NCBI RefSeq assembly: GCF_030464885.1 | Contig: NZ_JALPRJ010000011.1 | Span: forward strand, 101,120-165,119 | Origin: Caballeronia sp. SEWSISQ10-4 2 | GTDB lineage: Bacteria; Pseudomonadota; Gammaproteobacteria; Burkholderiales; Burkholderiaceae | Reading direction: 5' to 3' | DNA: 64,000 nucleotides | Shown: piece by piece, positions 1 to 10,375 of the stretch | How the letters are laid out: each line of letters starts with the position of its first letter | Numbering within the stretch: position 1 is the stretch's first letter | Program-made: the position numbers and the translations under genes | The notes under the pieces: model-generated | The model's database searches: none | What the model was told of the DNA's origin: nothing | Seen by the model: only the letters and a program-made list of their open reading frames with translations

Positions 1-1007
1 TGACGGATCTCGGTTTCCTCGACCGAAATGGGCCGCAGCACGCGGAAAAACGCCATCGACAAGGCCAGGTTGGGAAACAGGTTCAGATTGAAGCCGACGC
101 CCATCAGCGAGCGAACGATTCGCCTCACCTGATCGGGCGGGGAGTCTTTCGCCAGAGACTCGGCCAGTGCCTCGTAGCGCGCCGGAATCGGCGCGCCGTT
201 GTCTTCATCCAGGTCGACGATCTCAGGCACCAGGACAGCAAGACTATGGCCATTGCCAAGTGAGCGGCAAAACGCTTTGTCGCTGGTCATGAAGCTGGTA
301 ATGGCGGCAGCGGTTTCGTCGTCGATGGTCTTCATCCACGACTTGTGGACGACCGGGAAGTGATACAGGTCGGTCGTGTTTTCAAGCTGGATCTTCCAGT
401 TGCCCTTGAACTTGAACTTGTGTTCGCCGTTCGCCTTGACCGGATATCCCGCGCCCTGTTTCATGAACAGGTCGATCCACGGTTTCGCTCCGCCGAGAAA
501 ATCCTCGAGCGGTTCGATCGACTGGTCGAAGCTCGCGAAAATCAGCCCCTGATAGACGCCGACACGCAGGCTCTTCAGCGGCAGTTCGGTTTTATCGACG
601 ATACCTTCATAACCGTCGCCATAAGGCAGCGCGCGCAGTGCGCCGTCGAGCGCGTACGACCAGCTGTGATAAGGACAGGTAAAGCCGCGCGCGTTGCCCT
701 TGTGCTGCTCGCATACGGTGGCGCCCCGATGGCGGCAGCGGTTCTCGAGCACATTGATTTCACCGGTCTTGTCGCGGACAACGATCACCGGTTGGCGCCC
801 GATTGTCGTCGTGCGGAAGTCGCCCGGTTTCGGAAGTTCGCTTTCGTGTGCAACCCAGATCCACGTCTTGTAGAAGATGCGTTCGAGCTCCGCTTCGAAT
901 ATCGCAGGATCGTTATAAAGCGAGGGCGAAACGCGGTCGGCTTCGGCGCGCTTGTAGAGCGCACTCGTGTCGATGGCCTGACAGGCCGTATTGTGAAAAT
1001 CGCTCAT
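1..1007 (-). CDS. Aromatic ring-hydroxylating dioxygenase, large (alpha) subunit, partial
   Basis: This is the N-terminal 335 codons of a Rieske non-haem iron oxygenase; the C-terminus lies beyond the left edge. The Rieske 2Fe-2S ligands are visible as C91-x-H93 and C111-x2-H114. The mononuclear iron site is seen in the ENTTDLYH...H stretch near residues 208-222, with the bridging Asp. Enzymes of this family dihydroxylate or demethylate aromatic acids using electrons from a partner reductase. The reductase encoded at 2056-3030 on the same strand is the likely partner. The substrate cannot be read from the sequence. The start at 1007 was chosen because the family N-terminus fits; there is no in-frame alternative nearby. 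Confidence 0.9.
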   Translation of the reverse strand, partial: MSDFHNTACQAIDTSALYKRAEADRVSPSLYNDPAIFEAELERIFYKTWIWVAHESELPKPGDFRTTTIGRQPVIVVRDKTGEINVLENRCRHRGATVCEQHKGNARGFTCPYHSWSYALDGALRALPYGDGYEGIVDKTELPLKSLRVGVYQGLIFASFDQSIEPLEDFLGGAKPWIDLFMKQGAGYPVKANGEHKFKFKGNWKIQLENTTDLYHFPVVHKSWMKTIDDETAAAITSFMTSDKAFCRSLGNGHSLAVLVPEIVDLDEDNGAPIPARYEALAESLAKDSPPDQVRRIVRSLMGVGFNLNLFPNLALSMAFFRVLRPISVEETEIR

Positions 1008-1073
1008 CGATGACCTGAGTAAGGTGGAGGGCCGTGACGCTAGTTATGAATCAAAGTGTCGGCCGCTATTGCC

Positions 1074-1085
1074 CATAGGTCAAAT
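1074..1085. promoter_or_regulatory. Candidate LysR-binding motif, copy 1
   Basis: The 12-mer cataggtcaaat lies between the divergent oxygenase (start 1007) and LysR (start 1125). A near-identical copy (cataggccaaat, 3124-3135) lies upstream of the reductase gene. The surrounding sequence 1076-1092 forms a loose dyad (TAGGT-N7-ATCTA), as LysR sites often do. The assignment is inference. Confidence 0.4.
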
Positions 1086-1124
1086 TCATCTAAAATTGGT
1101 AGGTCCATCAATGTGGCAAATATC

Positions 1125-2048
1125 ATGACCTCTATCGATCACGTCGACCTCAACCTGCTACGTGTCTTCAACGCGATCATCGAAGAACGCAGCCTGACAC
1201 GCGCGGGGCAGCGGCTGGCGTTGTCGCAGCCGGCGATCAGCTACTCGCTCGGGCGGCTGCGCACGCTCTTCGACGACCCGCTTTTTATCCGCACGCGCGT
1301 TGGTATGCAGCCGACACCGATCGCGCTCGAACTGGCCACTATCGTGGCGCGGGCGCTGGATACGGTGCGCGAAGCACTGCGCTATGCGGAACGCTTCGAT
1401 CCGAGCATCAGTACGCGGACCTTCAGGCTGTCGTTATCGGATGCGGGCGAATTGGCGTATCTGCCGCCGATCTGCGCGGCGTTGCAAAAGCTTGCACCGC
1501 GCGTCAAGCTGCGTATCGAGCCCACGCCCGTGGAAGAGATTGAAGAAGCGTTGCGGGTAAGCCGGCTTGATTTCGCGATCGGCAATTTGCCTGAGCTCAC
1601 GGCGCGAACGCGCCATCGGTTGTTATTCGAGGAGACCTATGTCTGCATGACGCGCAAGCGCCGGGGGTTGCCGAGCGGCGCGCAAATCGACCTGGCCGCG
1701 TTTACCGAAGCGCCGCATGTGCAAATATTGTCGGTCGAACACAGTCACCACGCACTGGAAGACGCGTTCCGCTCGCAGGGTGTCGGGCGCAATACGCTGC
1801 TGGAATTGCCGCACTTCGTCGCATTGCCCAGCGTGCTCGCTGTCACGGATTACTACGCAACCCTGCCGCGCCGGCTTGCCCAGATCTTTAACCGCGATGG
1901 GCGCTTCCGGGTCTACGAATTGCCGGTGCAACTGCCCGGTGCGACCGTCACGATGCATTGGCACGAGAACTTCGACAACGACGAAGGCAACACCTGGCTT
2001 CGAGAACTGCTGAGCGAGCGGGTGCAGACCTTCGATCAGTTTCCGTAG
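1125..2048 (+). CDS. LysR-family transcriptional regulator
   Basis: A LysR regulator of 307 aa from the ATG at 1125. The N-terminal winged helix-turn-helix starts DLNLLRVF, with the recognition region TRAGQRLALSQPAISYSLGRLR, followed by a LysR substrate-binding domain. The pattern (NahR/LinR-like N-terminus, with DPLFIR after the helix-turn-helix) is common among regulators of aromatic degradation. An upstream in-frame ATG at 1056 would add 23 residues unlike the family, so I prefer 1125. The gene lies between the oxygenase and its presumed reductase, both on the opposite strand. A motif shared between the two flanking promoter regions (1074-1085 and 3124-3135) may be its binding site. Confidence 0.88.
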   Translation: MTSIDHVDLNLLRVFNAIIEERSLTRAGQRLALSQPAISYSLGRLRTLFDDPLFIRTRVGMQPTPIALELATIVARALDTVREALRYAERFDPSISTRTFRLSLSDAGELAYLPPICAALQKLAPRVKLRIEPTPVEEIEEALRVSRLDFAIGNLPELTARTRHRLLFEETYVCMTRKRRGLPSGAQIDLAAFTEAPHVQILSVEHSHHALEDAFRSQGVGRNTLLELPHFVALPSVLAVTDYYATLPRRLAQIFNRDGRFRVYELPVQLPGATVTMHWHENFDNDEGNTWLRELLSERVQTFDQFP

Positions 2049-2055
2049 GACGGCG

Positions 2056-3030
2056 CTAGAGGTCGAGGACCAGAAGCGGAGACCGCGAGCGCGAGACGCA
2101 GCAGCAAATGACCGCGCCGCTCGCGCGTTCCGCTTTGCTCAGACATTGATCGCGATGCTCGGGCTCGCCGCTGACGACATCGACCATGCAGGTGCCGCAA
2201 ATGCCTTCGCCACATGACGTGTCGATCAGGATGTCGATGGACGCAAGCGCTTCCACTATCGACATGCCCTTGTTCACCCGCACTCTCGATCCCGTGCTGA
2301 CGACTTCCACTTCGAACGAATCGAGAACGGGCGCCGCGGCGCCGTTCGCAGCGGGATCGGCTGCGAAGCGTTCGAGATGTATTGATTCGGCTGGGATGTG
2401 CCGTTCTGCGACGCTCACCACTCTGTCCATGAACGCGCCCGGGCCGCATGTGTAGACGTGGGCGCTGCGCTCCACGCCCGCAAGACACCCCGTGACTTCG
2501 GCATCGACTCGATCCGGTTCAACGCCGCAGTGAAGCACCAGATGATTGGCGAATGGCGTCTGCGAGAGCAACGGGACGAATGCCGCGCTGGCGTGGTCGC
2601 GAACGAAATAGTGCAGCTTGAACGAGGCGTTCTGACGAACCAGCCGGTACGCCATGCTGAGCAGCGGCGTAATGCCAATCCCGGCCGCGATCAGGATATG
2701 TTCGGTCGCCGTTGCGTTGAGGCGAAACAGGTTGCGCGGCGGCCCGATCGTCAGATGCGTGCCAGCCTCTACATGGTCGTGCAACGAACTCGATCCTCCT
2801 CGCGATGCGTCTTCGCGCTTGACCGCAAAAAGATGCTGCTCTCTAAGATCCGGGTCGCCACACAACGAATATTGCCGCGTGACGCCGGAGGGACTGGTTA
2901 CATCGATGTGAGCGCCCGGCTCGTATGCGTCGAGCGGCGCGCCGTCGACGCGCGAGATGGCGTAGGAGCGGATGCCGGGGGCTTCGTCGCGCACGGCATC
3001 GACGCAGACGGTGATTAGAGAAGAACTCAT
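2056..3030 (-). CDS. Oxidoreductase with FAD/FMN- and NAD-binding domains and C-terminal 2Fe-2S ferredoxin (dioxygenase reductase)
   Basis: A 324-aa class IA-like (phthalate dioxygenase reductase/VanB type) electron-transfer protein. An N-terminal flavin-binding barrel carries the RQYSLCG motif. The NAD-binding domain follows (AAGIGITPLLSM, then YTCGPGAFMD). A C-terminal plant-type ferredoxin carries Cys ligands in CGEGICGTC and a distal DQCLS. It would pass electrons from NAD(P)H to the Rieske oxygenase at 1-1007. The open frame extends to 3258, but the added residues run through a terminator hairpin and do not resemble the family, so I start at the ATG at 3030. Its stop lies 7 bases from the LysR stop (convergent). 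Confidence 0.88.
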   Translation of the reverse strand: MSSSLITVCVDAVRDEAPGIRSYAISRVDGAPLDAYEPGAHIDVTSPSGVTRQYSLCGDPDLREQHLFAVKREDASRGGSSSLHDHVEAGTHLTIGPPRNLFRLNATATEHILIAAGIGITPLLSMAYRLVRQNASFKLHYFVRDHASAAFVPLLSQTPFANHLVLHCGVEPDRVDAEVTGCLAGVERSAHVYTCGPGAFMDRVVSVAERHIPAESIHLERFAADPAANGAAAPVLDSFEVEVVSTGSRVRVNKGMSIVEALASIDILIDTSCGEGICGTCMVDVVSGEPEHRDQCLSKAERASGAVICCCVSRSRSPLLVLDL

Positions 3031-3123
3031 GGCTTGTGGAGGCTGTTTTACGATTGACGCGCGGTACGGCATCAAGGGATTTGGCCGGAGCGCGCTGTAA
3101 TGGAAAAATACAGGCAAATTCCA

Positions 3124-3151
3124 CATAGGCCAAATCGATAATAAATCGATA
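3124..3151. promoter_or_regulatory. Candidate LysR-binding motif, copy 2, plus AAATCGATA direct repeat
   Basis: cataggccaaat (3124-3135) matches the motif at 1074-1085 in 11 of 12 bases. It overlaps a direct repeat AAATCGATA at 3132-3140 and 3143-3151, spaced 11 bp (one helical turn). The site is about 95-120 bp upstream of the reductase start at 3030, a plausible activator distance. Confidence 0.38.
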
Positions 3152-3208
3152 TCGATATCAGTCTGGTTTATTTCGAATCGTAGATACGGGTCACCACGTA
3201 GAAACACA

Positions 3209-3254
3209 AAAAGCCGATGCCGGGAGAACTTGCGTTCTCCCGGCATCGGCTTTT
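3209..3254. terminator. Perfect 21-bp hairpin, bidirectional intrinsic terminator
   Basis: The left arm 3209-3229 and right arm 3234-3254 are perfectly complementary, with a 4-base loop (ttgc). There is an A-run on the left and a T-run on the right, so it can act in both directions. It follows the DUF4148 gene at 3320-3595 on the minus strand. Confidence 0.88.
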
Positions 3255-3319
3255 GCACTCTTTGGCGTTACGACGAGAGCGGATGTTGATCGATCGCTCC
3301 CGGCCGTACGGCCTCGGAA

Positions 3320-3595
3320 TTATCTATGCGAGTAGGTCGACAGTTCGTTGCTCGCGCGGACACGGCTGCCCGATTGCGATTGCGTGTCTTGCACGCCGCC
3401 GTACGACGTTGTGTTCGCGTTGGCTTGCGCGTTTTCCGCAGCAACGGTTTGTGCGCTTTGGCCACGTTGCGATGCCGGTGCGCCGACGATGGGGTTGTAC
3501 GACGGTGCCGGGCCGTAGCCGCTGCTTGCGAATGCCGGGGCTGCCAAGGCAGCAGAAGTGGCGATCAACAATGTGGCGATAAGATTCTTGTTCAT
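3320..3595 (-). CDS. Small exported DUF4148 protein
   Basis: A 91-aa protein with a clear Sec signal peptide (MNKNLIATLLIATSAALAAP, predicted cut after AFA near residue 23). The mature part is short, polar, Gln/Ser/Ala-rich and of low complexity. The layout matches DUF4148 proteins, which are numerous in Burkholderiaceae and of unknown function. It is a single-gene unit: a perfect hairpin terminator follows at 3209-3254, and the gene upstream (LysR, 3777-4640) is on the same strand but 180 bases away. Confidence 0.8.
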   Translation of the reverse strand: MNKNLIATLLIATSAALAAPAFASSGYGPAPSYNPIVGAPASQRGQSAQTVAAENAQANANTTSYGGVQDTQSQSGSRVRASNELSTYSHR

Positions 3596-3776
3596 GATGC
3601 GCTCCGATTTGCTTGGGTTTTAAGGGGCGCAGTGGCTGGGTTTTGTTGCTCACTGCGTCGATGAAATGCAGTGTATACCCGTACTATCGAAGTATTGTCC
3701 TGATAGTTTTGAAATAACTATTCGGGATCGGTGAATAATGAGATGCGGGTTTTTGCGTTCGTCAGGCGCGTGCAAG

Positions 3777-4640
3777 CTAATCGTGCAGCGTATCGATAAT
3801 TGCCGCAGTGATCCCGCTGCGCCCATACGACGCCCTCTCGATCATCCCGACCGTCCGCAGCATTGCTGGCTGCGCAATCGAAATCAGCCGCAGCGACGGA
3901 TCCGTCTGCCACCCCGCGCGATGCAGCTGCGGCAGCACCGTCACTCCCACGTTTTTCCTCACCAGCGCCACAATCGTCTCGATGGAGTTCAGTTCCAGAT
4001 ACTCCTTCACCTCCAGCCCGAGTGCTGTCAGCGCCTGATCCACGACCACGCCCGTGCGCACTCGCCGGTCGAAACGCAAAAAACCGTGTGACGCCAAAAT
4101 CCGCCGCGGATCCGTATCCGCAATCTCGCGGCTCACAATAAGCATCAGCGGCTCCGTGTACAGCGGCGTCCACTTGAGCGTGTCAGGCAAGGGCTGGTCG
4201 GGGCGCGCCACCACCGCCGCAATATCCACTTCTCCCTGCTCCACCATGACCGTCAACTCGTCCGAGCGGGCCGACAACAAGCGCACATCCAGCCCGGGGT
4301 GCGCCGTCTTTAGCCGGGCGACGCCCAATGAGAGCGCGCCGATCACCGAGACCACCGCGCCGATCGCCACGGGCCCCTGCATCGACCCGGCCGGCGTGGC
4401 TTCCAGTTCATCAAGCAAATCCAGTATCTGTTCGACCTTCGGACGGATCTCGTGCCCCTGCCGGCTCAGCACGATCTGGCGCGCGCTGCGGTCAAACAAC
4501 TGGCGGCCAAGCGCCTGCTCCAGCCCGCGCATCTGCAAGCTGACAGCCGCCTGGGTGAGCGCGACCTTGTCGGCGGCGGCTGCGAACGAGCCGGTCCGCG
4601 CAACCGCTCGAAACGTCTTCAGCATTCGGATAGTCGGCAT
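3777..4640 (-). CDS. LysR-family transcriptional regulator
   Basis: A 287-aa LysR protein. The winged helix-turn-helix (residues about 1-60; MLKTFRAVARTGSFAAAADKVALTQ is its start) is followed by a type 2 periplasmic-binding-like effector domain. It is divergent from the importer/gamma-glutamyltransferase operon beginning at 4824, and the 183-base gap holds three GAAAGTT repeats and a GCATCA/TGATGC dyad. By the usual logic of LysR genes it probably controls that operon in response to an imported compound. The effector is unknown. Confidence 0.87.
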   Translation of the reverse strand: MPTIRMLKTFRAVARTGSFAAAADKVALTQAAVSLQMRGLEQALGRQLFDRSARQIVLSRQGHEIRPKVEQILDLLDELEATPAGSMQGPVAIGAVVSVIGALSLGVARLKTAHPGLDVRLLSARSDELTVMVEQGEVDIAAVVARPDQPLPDTLKWTPLYTEPLMLIVSREIADTDPRRILASHGFLRFDRRVRTGVVVDQALTALGLEVKEYLELNSIETIVALVRKNVGVTVLPQLHRAGWQTDPSLRLISIAQPAMLRTVGMIERASYGRSGITAAIIDTLHD

Positions 4641-4653
4641 CGGTTATTCAAGA

Positions 4654-4726
4654 GAAAGTTAAGCATCAAAAAGAAAGTTTAATATTTCCTGATGCATTCT
4701 GACCGACATAATTACTTATGAAAGTT
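4654..4726. promoter_or_regulatory. Intergenic repeat cluster between LysR and ABC operon (candidate operator)
   Basis: GAAAGTT occurs three times on the plus strand (4654-4660, 4673-4679, 4720-4726). GCATCA at 4663-4668 is inverted as TGATGC at 4690-4695. The stretch is AT-rich compared with its surroundings and lies between the divergent LysR and ABC genes. It is a reasonable LysR-binding and promoter region, but I cannot fix the promoter itself. Confidence 0.35.
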
Positions 4727-4823
4727 TCGTGACTCGCGAGTCGCCGTTTTGCCGCAACCAGCCCGCAACCGAATCAAGGCTCTGGCTCGCCGCCCGTTTT
4801 GCCACGCAGCGGAGTATTGAAAT

Positions 4824-5884
<1,061 letters not shown>

Positions 5885-5888
<4 letters not shown>

Positions 5889-6979
5889 ACCCCATTATTG
5901 AAGCGCAAGAACTCACCAAGCACTTCGGCGGCACGCGCAACATGTTCACGCGTGCGCCGACCGTCTACGCAGTAAACGGCGTCTCGTTCTCCGTGCAGCA
6001 GGGAGAGACCTTCGCCATCGTCGGTGAATCCGGTTGCGGCAAGTCGACGCTCGGACGTCTGCTGCTGCGTCTTATCGACAGCACCGAAGGCCGCGTGATC
6101 TATCAAGGCCGCGATATCACGCACCTTGGCACCGAGCCCATGCGCCGTCTGCGACGCGAGATGCAGATCATTTTCCAGGACCCGTTTGCATCGCTGAATC
6201 CGGGGATGACGGTGGGGCAGATTATCGGCGAGCCGATTGCGCTGCATGGTCTTGCGAAGGGCAGCGCACGCAATGAACGCGTAGCCGAACTGCTGCGCAC
6301 AGTCGGGTTGCAGCCAGGTTACGCCGAGCGATATCCGCATGAGTTTTCGGGCGGGCAGCGGCAGCGTATCGGCATTGCTCGTGCGTTGGCGGGCGAGCCG
6401 AAACTGATTGTTGGCGATGAACCCGTGTCCGCGCTCGATGTCTCCGTGCAGGCCCAGGTGATCAATCTGCTCGAGTCGCTGAAGCAGGAGCTTGGCCTGA
6501 CGCTGATCATGATCGCGCATGACCTTGCGGTGATCCGCCACATGAGTGATCGCGTGGCGGTGATGTATCTCGGCGAAATCGTGGAGATGGCAGACGTAGA
6601 CGATCTCTTCGATCAAGCTTTGCATCCGTACACGCAAGCGTTATTGCAGGCGATTCCGGCGAGCAGCCCGCAACAGCGCCGCAGCAAACCTTCATTGACG
6701 GGCGATCTGCCAAGTCCGACCGCGCCGCCTTCGGGCTGCCGTTTTCATCCACGTTGTCCGCACGCAAAAGCGCGTTGCGCCGACGAGCAGCCGGTGAGTG
6801 AAACCCTGGAAAACGGTCATCGCGTTGCGTGCCATTTCTGGCGCGAGATACAAAACGCGGGCGGCGGCGCGCCGCTGGTTTCCGTCGTCAGCCCGAAGCT
6901 CACCGAGCGGCTCGCGGTGTATCGGCAGCGCCAGACACGGGCCGACAACAGCATTCAAGAACAATCGAACACACGATAA
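5885..6979 (+). CDS. Peptide-type ABC importer, ATP-binding protein 2 (DppF/OppF-like)
   Basis: A 364-aa partner ATPase. It has Walker [10 protein letters not shown], signature [15 protein letters not shown], Walker [13 protein letters not shown] and H-loop IAHDLAVI. The C-terminal Cys-rich [15 protein letters not shown] segment is typical of the family. It would pair with the DppD-like protein as a heterodimer at the inner membrane. In E. coli the glutathione importer GsiA has both ATPases fused; here they are two genes joined by a 4-base overlap, suggesting translational coupling. Confidence 0.9.
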
Positions 6980-6994
6980 AACGGGGAAATTCAG

Positions 6995-8506
6995 ATGCGA
7001 AAAATTCTCTTGGCCGCGGCGCTTGCCGCGAGTGTCGCTAGTACCAGCGCCGTAATGGCTCAGTCGAACTCGACTATCCGGATCGGCTTGCAGGACGATA
7101 TCGGTACGCTCGATCCGGCACGCAGCAGTCAGGTGGTCGACCGGATTGTGTTCAGTTCGCTGTGCAATTCGCTGGTGGATATCGGCCCGGACCTGAAGAT
7201 CGTGCCCATGCTCGCCACTTCCTGGAGCATGAGCGCCGACACCAAGACACTCACGTTCAAGCTGCGCCAGGGCGTGAAATTCCACGACGACGAGCCGTTC
7301 AACGCCGCCGCCGTAAAGGCGAATCTCGACCGTTCGCGCTCGATGCCCGCGAGCAATCGCAAGAGCGAACTGGCATCGATAGATCATGTAGACGTGGTCG
7401 ACGACAACACCGTCGCGATCGTTTTAAAAGCGCCCGACGCCGCGTTGCTCGCGACGCTCACCGATCGCGCCGGCATGATGCTCGCGCCGAAAACGCTCAC
7501 CGATGACGCGGGAGTTTCCACGCATCCGGTTTGCTCGGGTCCGTACAAGTTCGTCGAGCGTGTGCAGAACGACCGCGTGGTGCTGCAGAAATTCGCGGGC
7601 TACTGGGACGCCGATAAATACCCGATCCAGAAAGTCATCTTCCAGCCGATTCCCGACAGCACCGTGCGCCTCGCGAACCTGCGTTCGGGTTCGCTCGACA
7701 TGCTGGAGCGTCTCGCGCCTTCCGATGTGGCATCGGTGAAAAGCGACAAGAACCTCAACTTCATTTCGATGAGCGGACTCGGTTTCTACGACTTGACCTT
7801 CAACGTCTCGAACGGACCGCGCGCGCCGAAAGCATTCAAGGACAAACGCGTGCGCCAGGCGTTCGAACTTGCCATTGACCGCGATGCGATCAACCAGGTC
7901 ATCGGCGGCGGGATCTTTGCGCCCATCGGCCAGGCGATACCGTCCAACAGCCCGTACTTCGACGCATCGATCAAGACCACCAAACGCGATATCCCGAAGG
8001 CGAAGGCCTTGCTGAAGGCCGCAGGTTTCGAGCAGCTCAATGTGGAGCTGACCTTCGGCAACAACACGGTGTCGAACCAGATGGCGCAGATGCTGCAAGC
8101 CATGCTCTCGGAAGCTGGCATCAACCTGAAGCTGCGTCCGACCGATTACGCCGCGGCGCTCAATGCATCAACGAAAGGCGACTTTGAATTGCTGTATCTC
8201 GGCTGGTCAGGCCGTACGGACCCGGATGGCAACCTGCATCAGTTCGTCACCTGCAAGGGCAACCTGAACTACGGGCGCTATTGCAATCCCGACGTGGACA
8301 AGCTGCTGGACGACGCGCGCGTGAAACCGACGGTCGCCGAACGCAAGCCGATCTACGATGCCGCGCAAAAGCTCCTCGCCGATGAAGACCCGATCATCTA
8401 CCTCTACGCCCAACCGTGGCCGTACGCGATGTCGAAGAAGGTGCAGGGCTTCACGCCCTATCCCGACGGCTTGATTCGTCTGCGCGGCGCGAGCATCAAG
8501 GGATAG
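6995..8506 (+). CDS. Periplasmic solute-binding protein, peptide/glutathione type (SBP_bac_5)
   Basis: A 503-aa substrate-binding protein of the DppA/GsiB family. A Sec signal peptide covers residues 1-22 (cut after VMA). The family hallmarks RQGVKFHDDEPFNA and the DRDAINQ region follow. It delivers ligand to the two permeases encoded next. The gene 16 bases upstream is the ATPase, and the last gene of the operon encodes a gamma-glutamyltransferase, so a gamma-glutamyl peptide such as glutathione is the best guess for the ligand. A dipeptide or another amino-acid conjugate cannot be excluded. Confidence 0.88.
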   Translation: MRKILLAAALAASVASTSAVMAQSNSTIRIGLQDDIGTLDPARSSQVVDRIVFSSLCNSLVDIGPDLKIVPMLATSWSMSADTKTLTFKLRQGVKFHDDEPFNAAAVKANLDRSRSMPASNRKSELASIDHVDVVDDNTVAIVLKAPDAALLATLTDRAGMMLAPKTLTDDAGVSTHPVCSGPYKFVERVQNDRVVLQKFAGYWDADKYPIQKVIFQPIPDSTVRLANLRSGSLDMLERLAPSDVASVKSDKNLNFISMSGLGFYDLTFNVSNGPRAPKAFKDKRVRQAFELAIDRDAINQVIGGGIFAPIGQAIPSNSPYFDASIKTTKRDIPKAKALLKAAGFEQLNVELTFGNNTVSNQMAQMLQAMLSEAGINLKLRPTDYAAALNASTKGDFELLYLGWSGRTDPDGNLHQFVTCKGNLNYGRYCNPDVDKLLDDARVKPTVAERKPIYDAAQKLLADEDPIIYLYAQPWPYAMSKKVQGFTPYPDGLIRLRGASIKG

Positions 8507-8517
8507 CAAGCACTCTT

Positions 8518-9462
8518 ATGTTGCGAATCATCGCCAACCGCGCGCTCGTTGCTATCCCGACACTGATCCTGGTGTCGATGATGATCTTCGGCCTGCAAAA
8601 AATGCTACCCGGCGATCCGGTTTTGGCGATGGCCGGCGAAGACCAGAACCCGCAGCTCATCGCTACGTTGCGGCTGAAATATCACCTCGATGAACCCGTG
8701 CCCGTGCAGTACGCGCTCTGGGTGCGGGACATCCTGCATGGGGATCTCGGCGCGTCGCTGAGAACCGATGTGCCGGTGACGAAGCTCATCGCGCAGAAGT
8801 TGCCGGTGACGCTGCAACTCGCCGTCATGGCGATGATCTTCGCGATCGGCATTGGTTTGCCGCTGGGGGTTTTATCGGCGGCGAACAAGGGACGTGCGCT
8901 CGATTACGGCGCTAATGTGCTCGCGCTTACCGGTATGTCGATCCCGAACTTCTGGCTCGGGATCATCCTGATCTTTCTGGTGTCGGTGAAATGGCAGTTG
9001 TTGCCATCGTCGGGATATGTGTCGCCGACCGAGGACTTCTGGCTGAGTATCAAGACCATGCTGATGCCCGCGTTCGTGCTTGGCGCGGCGCTCGGCGCAC
9101 AGTTGATGAGACATACCCGTAGTGCGATGCTGAGCGTGCTGCGCAGCGACTACATTCGGACAGCGCGTGCGAAAGGGCTGTTACGAGGCGCTGTCGTGGT
9201 CAAGCACGGTTTCCGTAACGCGCTGATTCCAATCGTCACGGTGCTTGCCTTGCTGTTCGGCGAACTGCTCGCGGGCGCTGTACTGACGGAGCAAGTGTTC
9301 ACGATTCCGGGCTTCGGCAAGCTGGTAGTCGATGCCGTTTTCAATCGCGATTACGCCGTCGTTCAAGGTGTGGTGCTCGTCACGGCGGTGGGTTTTATCG
9401 TGGTGAATCTGTTCGCCGATGTTCTGTACATTCTGCTCAATCCGCGGCTGAGGAGAAGCTGA
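8518..9462 (+). CDS. Peptide-type ABC importer permease 1 (DppB/GsiC-like)
   Basis: A 314-aa integral membrane permease with about six transmembrane helices. The EAA coupling loop is visible (ARAKGLLRGAVVVKHGFRNA, roughly residues 215-235). The open frame reaches back to 8416, but that would overlap the solute-binding gene, so I start at the ATG at 8518, 11 bases after its stop. The stop overlaps the start of the next permease by one base (TGATG). Confidence 0.9.
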   Translation: MLRIIANRALVAIPTLILVSMMIFGLQKMLPGDPVLAMAGEDQNPQLIATLRLKYHLDEPVPVQYALWVRDILHGDLGASLRTDVPVTKLIAQKLPVTLQLAVMAMIFAIGIGLPLGVLSAANKGRALDYGANVLALTGMSIPNFWLGIILIFLVSVKWQLLPSSGYVSPTEDFWLSIKTMLMPAFVLGAALGAQLMRHTRSAMLSVLRSDYIRTARAKGLLRGAVVVKHGFRNALIPIVTVLALLFGELLAGAVLTEQVFTIPGFGKLVVDAVFNRDYAVVQGVVLVTAVGFIVVNLFADVLYILLNPRLRRS

Positions 9463-10328
9463 TGGCGACTATCGTGGAAACTGTTTTGCCGCGTCGCAAG
9501 CGCAATCGCGCACTGGGCCGCTTCATGCGCAATCGCGCTGCTGTAGCCGGCGCTGCGATCGTTCTCCTGGTGATGCTCGTAGCTATCTTTGCGCCCTGGC
9601 TCTCGCCCTACGATCCGATTCAAGCGAGCTTCATGACGGTACGGCAGGCACCATCGGCTAGTCATTGGTTTGGAACCGATGAACTCGGCCGTGACGTGCT
9701 CACGCGCTTGCTATGGGGCGCGCGTGCTTCGTTGCTGGCGGGTGTGGTGTCGGTGGGTATTGCTGTGGTGATCGGCGTACCGCTCGGTTTGCTCGCGGGC
9801 TACTTCGGCAAACTCGTCGATGGTGTCATCTCGCGCTTCACCGATGCCTTGCTCTCCATCCCGTTCCTGATCCTCGCCATCGCGCTCGCGGCGTTCCTTG
9901 GGCCCAGCCTCACCAACGCGATGATCGCCATCGGCGTCTCCGCGATGCCGCGCTTCGTGCGCCTCACGCGCGGCCAGGCGATCAGCGTCAAGGCCGAAGA
10001 CTATGTGGAAGGCGCGCGAGCCATCGGGCTTGGGCACTTTCGCATCATCGTCCGTTATATTTTTCCGAACGTCCTGCCGCCGATCATCGTGCAGGCCAGC
10101 CTCACGGTCGCCATGGCGATCATCGCGGAAGCCAGCCTGTCGTTCCTCGGTCTCGGGCAATTGCCGCCTGCGCCATCGTGGGGATCGATGCTCAACACTG
10201 CGAAGGACTTCGTGAGCCAGGCGCCGTGGATGTCGATCTTTCCGGGCATCGCCATCTTTCTGGCGGTGCTCGGCTTCAACCTGCTCGGCGATGGATTGCG
10301 TGACGCACTCGATCCGCGTGAGCTTTGA
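9462..10328 (+). CDS. Peptide-type ABC importer permease 2 (DppC/GsiD-like)
   Basis: A 288-aa permease. The N-terminal cytoplasmic segment and first helix resemble DppC (oligopeptide permease N-terminal domain), followed by HWFGTDELGRDVLTRLLWGA, a strong DppC-family signature. The EAA loop is EGARAIGLGHFRIIVRYIFP. It forms the membrane channel with the product of 8518-9462. Its coupling by one-base overlap and its position inside the operon support a single transporter. Confidence 0.9.
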   Translation: MATIVETVLPRRKRNRALGRFMRNRAAVAGAAIVLLVMLVAIFAPWLSPYDPIQASFMTVRQAPSASHWFGTDELGRDVLTRLLWGARASLLAGVVSVGIAVVIGVPLGLLAGYFGKLVDGVISRFTDALLSIPFLILAIALAAFLGPSLTNAMIAIGVSAMPRFVRLTRGQAISVKAEDYVEGARAIGLGHFRIIVRYIFPNVLPPIIVQASLTVAMAIIAEASLSFLGLGQLPPAPSWGSMLNTAKDFVSQAPWMSIFPGIAIFLAVLGFNLLGDGLRDALDPREL

Positions 10329-10375
10329 ACATCGTTGAACCCAACATCTTCTTCAATCAAAGAGACGAGTTTCCC

